In this document: piece after piece, positions 62,991 to 64,000 of the stretch | Layout of the letters: the number at the start of each line of letters is the position of its first letter | Position numbering within the stretch: position 1 is the stretch's first letter | Source: Rheinheimera sp. MM224 | GTDB lineage: Bacteria; Pseudomonadota; Gammaproteobacteria; Enterobacterales; Alteromonadaceae | DNA: 64,000 nucleotides | Assembly: GCF_947090785.1 (NCBI RefSeq) | Contig: NZ_OX352320.1 | Location: forward strand, 2,717,001 to 2,781,000 | Direction of reading: 5' to 3' | Notes under the pieces: generated by a model | Told to the model about the DNA's origin: nothing | The model's database searches: none | The model's input: only the letters and a program-made list of their open reading frames with translations | Program-made: the position numbers and the translations under genes

Positions 62991-62994
62991 AAAG

Positions 62995-63023
62995 AAAAAA
63001 CCCTGCCGAAGCAGGGTTTTTTT
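62995..63023 (-). terminator. Rho-independent terminator after the TPR protein gene
   Basis: AAACCCTGC and GCAGGGTTT pair around CGAA (TTCG on the minus strand), with T runs on both sides. It ends the minus-strand TPR gene, whose stop is at 63028. Confidence 0.9.
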
Positions 63024-63027
63024 ACTA

Positions 63028-64000
63028 TTAAAGACTCACGTTGTTTTTGCTAGCGCGCTCTTTAATGTAGCTCTCCCAGCTTGCAGCCTGACGGGCAAAC
63101 TTAGGATCGCCTTTAACTTTCTGTACCGCCTGATATGCATCTTTGAACTTGTTCTGATAGAAATAAGCTTCTACCAGAGCCAAATACACTGGACCTTTGG
63201 CTTTTACACCAGCATCCAGCGCTTTGTTCAGAGCGACAACAGCAGCAGAGTATTTTTCAGCAAGGATCAGAGATGAACCCTGACGACGATAAGCATCACC
63301 ATCATTGTCTAACTGAGCTGACTCACCGTAATACTGAGCGGCTTTATCCATTTCACGCGCAGCCTGGAATGAACTGGCCATACTGTTCAGCATAGTTTTA
63401 TCTTTTTTGATTAAACCAGACTTAATATGTTTTTCCAGTGTCACGCCTGCTTTGTATGGAACGTTGGCGTTGGAGTACAGCTGAGATAATAACTTGAACT
63501 CATTTTCTGAATCCAGCATGCCTTGCATAGCTGCAACTTCAAGTGTTACCAAAGCTTTTTCGTATTGCTCTTCAATAGAGTAGAACTGAGCCAGATAAGT
63601 CCACCAGCGTTTTTCCGCAGGGAAAACCTTCACAGTGGTCTCTAACACTTCGATCGCTTTTTTGTTGTTTTTCAGCTCGTAATAAGCAGAAAACTTCAAG
63701 GTATAAGGACCGGCGTTTGGCTTAGCTTTATCTTGCAGAGCAATTGCCATATCAGCAGGCTCAATCACCTTCTGATACTGTTTTGTTTCCATGTAAGCGC
63801 TGGCTATACGCAGATATACGTTCGCATCTTTCTCACCAGTGAAATCTAACCACTGGTAATAAGTTTTGATCGATTCGTTGTACTGCTTATCGCTTAGCAA
63901 CAAGTCGGCTAATAAACGGTAAGACGCAGCCTGATCAGAAAAACTTAATACATCAGGCTGAATTGCTTTACGCAGGAAGCCAATGGCCTTTTTCTCGTCT
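63028..64000 (-). CDS. TPR repeat protein, C-terminal part (cut by window edge)
   Basis: The frame is open through the right window edge, so about 323 C-terminal residues are seen and the start is outside. The whole visible part is helical TPR-like repeats, for example NVYLRIASAYMETKQYQKVIE, WWTYLAQFYSIEEQYEKAL and PVYLALVEAYFYQNKFKDAY. TPR proteins of this type are often encoded last in TonB2-ExbB-ExbD operons of Shewanella and Vibrio relatives, but the neighbours needed to test that lie outside. An internal TTG at 63903 is not a start. Confidence 0.8.
   Translation of the reverse strand, partial: DEKKAIGFLRKAIQPDVLSFSDQAASYRLLADLLLSDKQYNESIKTYYQWLDFTGEKDANVYLRIASAYMETKQYQKVIEPADMAIALQDKAKPNAGPYTLKFSAYYELKNNKKAIEVLETTVKVFPAEKRWWTYLAQFYSIEEQYEKALVTLEVAAMQGMLDSENEFKLLSQLYSNANVPYKAGVTLEKHIKSGLIKKDKTMLNSMASSFQAAREMDKAAQYYGESAQLDNDGDAYRRQGSSLILAEKYSAAVVALNKALDAGVKAKGPVYLALVEAYFYQNKFKDAYQAVQKVKGDPKFARQAASWESYIKERASKNNVSL

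Overview
The window is ordinary chromosomal DNA from a free-living gammaproteobacterium. Gene content and protein similarity recalled from E. coli and Shewanella homologues point to the Alteromonadales/Chromatiales neighbourhood, and Rheinheimera or a close relative is my best guess. Supporting signs are FadR with DsbB, the fadI-fadJ operon next to a MoxR/Bat operon, YfcL-SmrB-PrmB-AroC-SixA, a rhombosortase, and coding strands with mid-40s to about 50 % GC by eye. No prophage, insertion sequence, CRISPR array or integron is visible. Two genes are cut by the window edges: sdaA on the left and a TPR protein on the right.

Layout. 1-6.9 kb: L-serine ammonia-lyase, a stand-alone CBM48 protein, a FabH-like synthase, an RDD membrane protein, a MoxR/VWA pair and cysK. 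7-13.9 kb: an isochorismatase-fold hydrolase divergent from a GlxA-type AraC regulator, a lipoprotein, enoyl-CoA hydratase, gamma-glutamyltransferase, rhombosortase and two divergent RluA-family synthases. 14-21.2 kb: a secreted S9 peptidase, an uncharacterised 725-residue EF-hand membrane protein, azoreductase, and an ECF sigma factor with its ChrR-type anti-sigma. 21.2-31.8 kb: a three-enzyme sulfur fusion protein, fadR, dsbB, fklB, yfcL, an ATP-NAD kinase homologue, an MFS carrier, aroC, prmB, smrB and sixA. 32-44 kb: an M16 peptidase, a PAS-PAS-GGDEF-EAL protein, maoP, a tiny membrane protein, oligopeptidase B and fadJ/fadI. 44-51 kb: the MoxR-DUF58-DUF4381-BatA-BatBC-BatD operon. 51-61.8 kb: putP, an EAL-HDOD protein, a ComEA-like protein, a PhoP/PhoQ-like system with a coupled LprI-like secreted protein, a TIGR01777 epimerase, ybbP/ybbA and tesA. 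62-64 kb: a six-gene tRNA operon (Ala-Glu-Glu-Glu-Glu-Ala), an ERIC-like repeat and a TPR protein.

How parts connect. fadR at 23.7-24.4 kb probably represses fadI-fadJ: a perfect FadR-type palindrome lies just upstream of fadI, with a second PsrA-like palindrome over the -35. The sigma/ChrR pair has a plausible autoregulatory promoter and residues matching the two zinc sites of ChrR, so it may be a singlet-oxygen type response. CysK, DsbB and the cysteine desulfurase-persulfide dioxygenase-rhodanese fusion all act in thiol and sulfur chemistry, but they are not in one operon.

Most unusual items: the 748-residue sulfur fusion (21270-23516) with an AT-rich dyad over its promoter, the EF-hand membrane protein (16590-18767), two ERIC-like repeats, two palindrome repeats centred on CATGGATG, and a 31-bp GGGCGACC hairpin repeat present twice in opposite orientations. 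All functional calls rest on motif recognition by eye; no database search was run.
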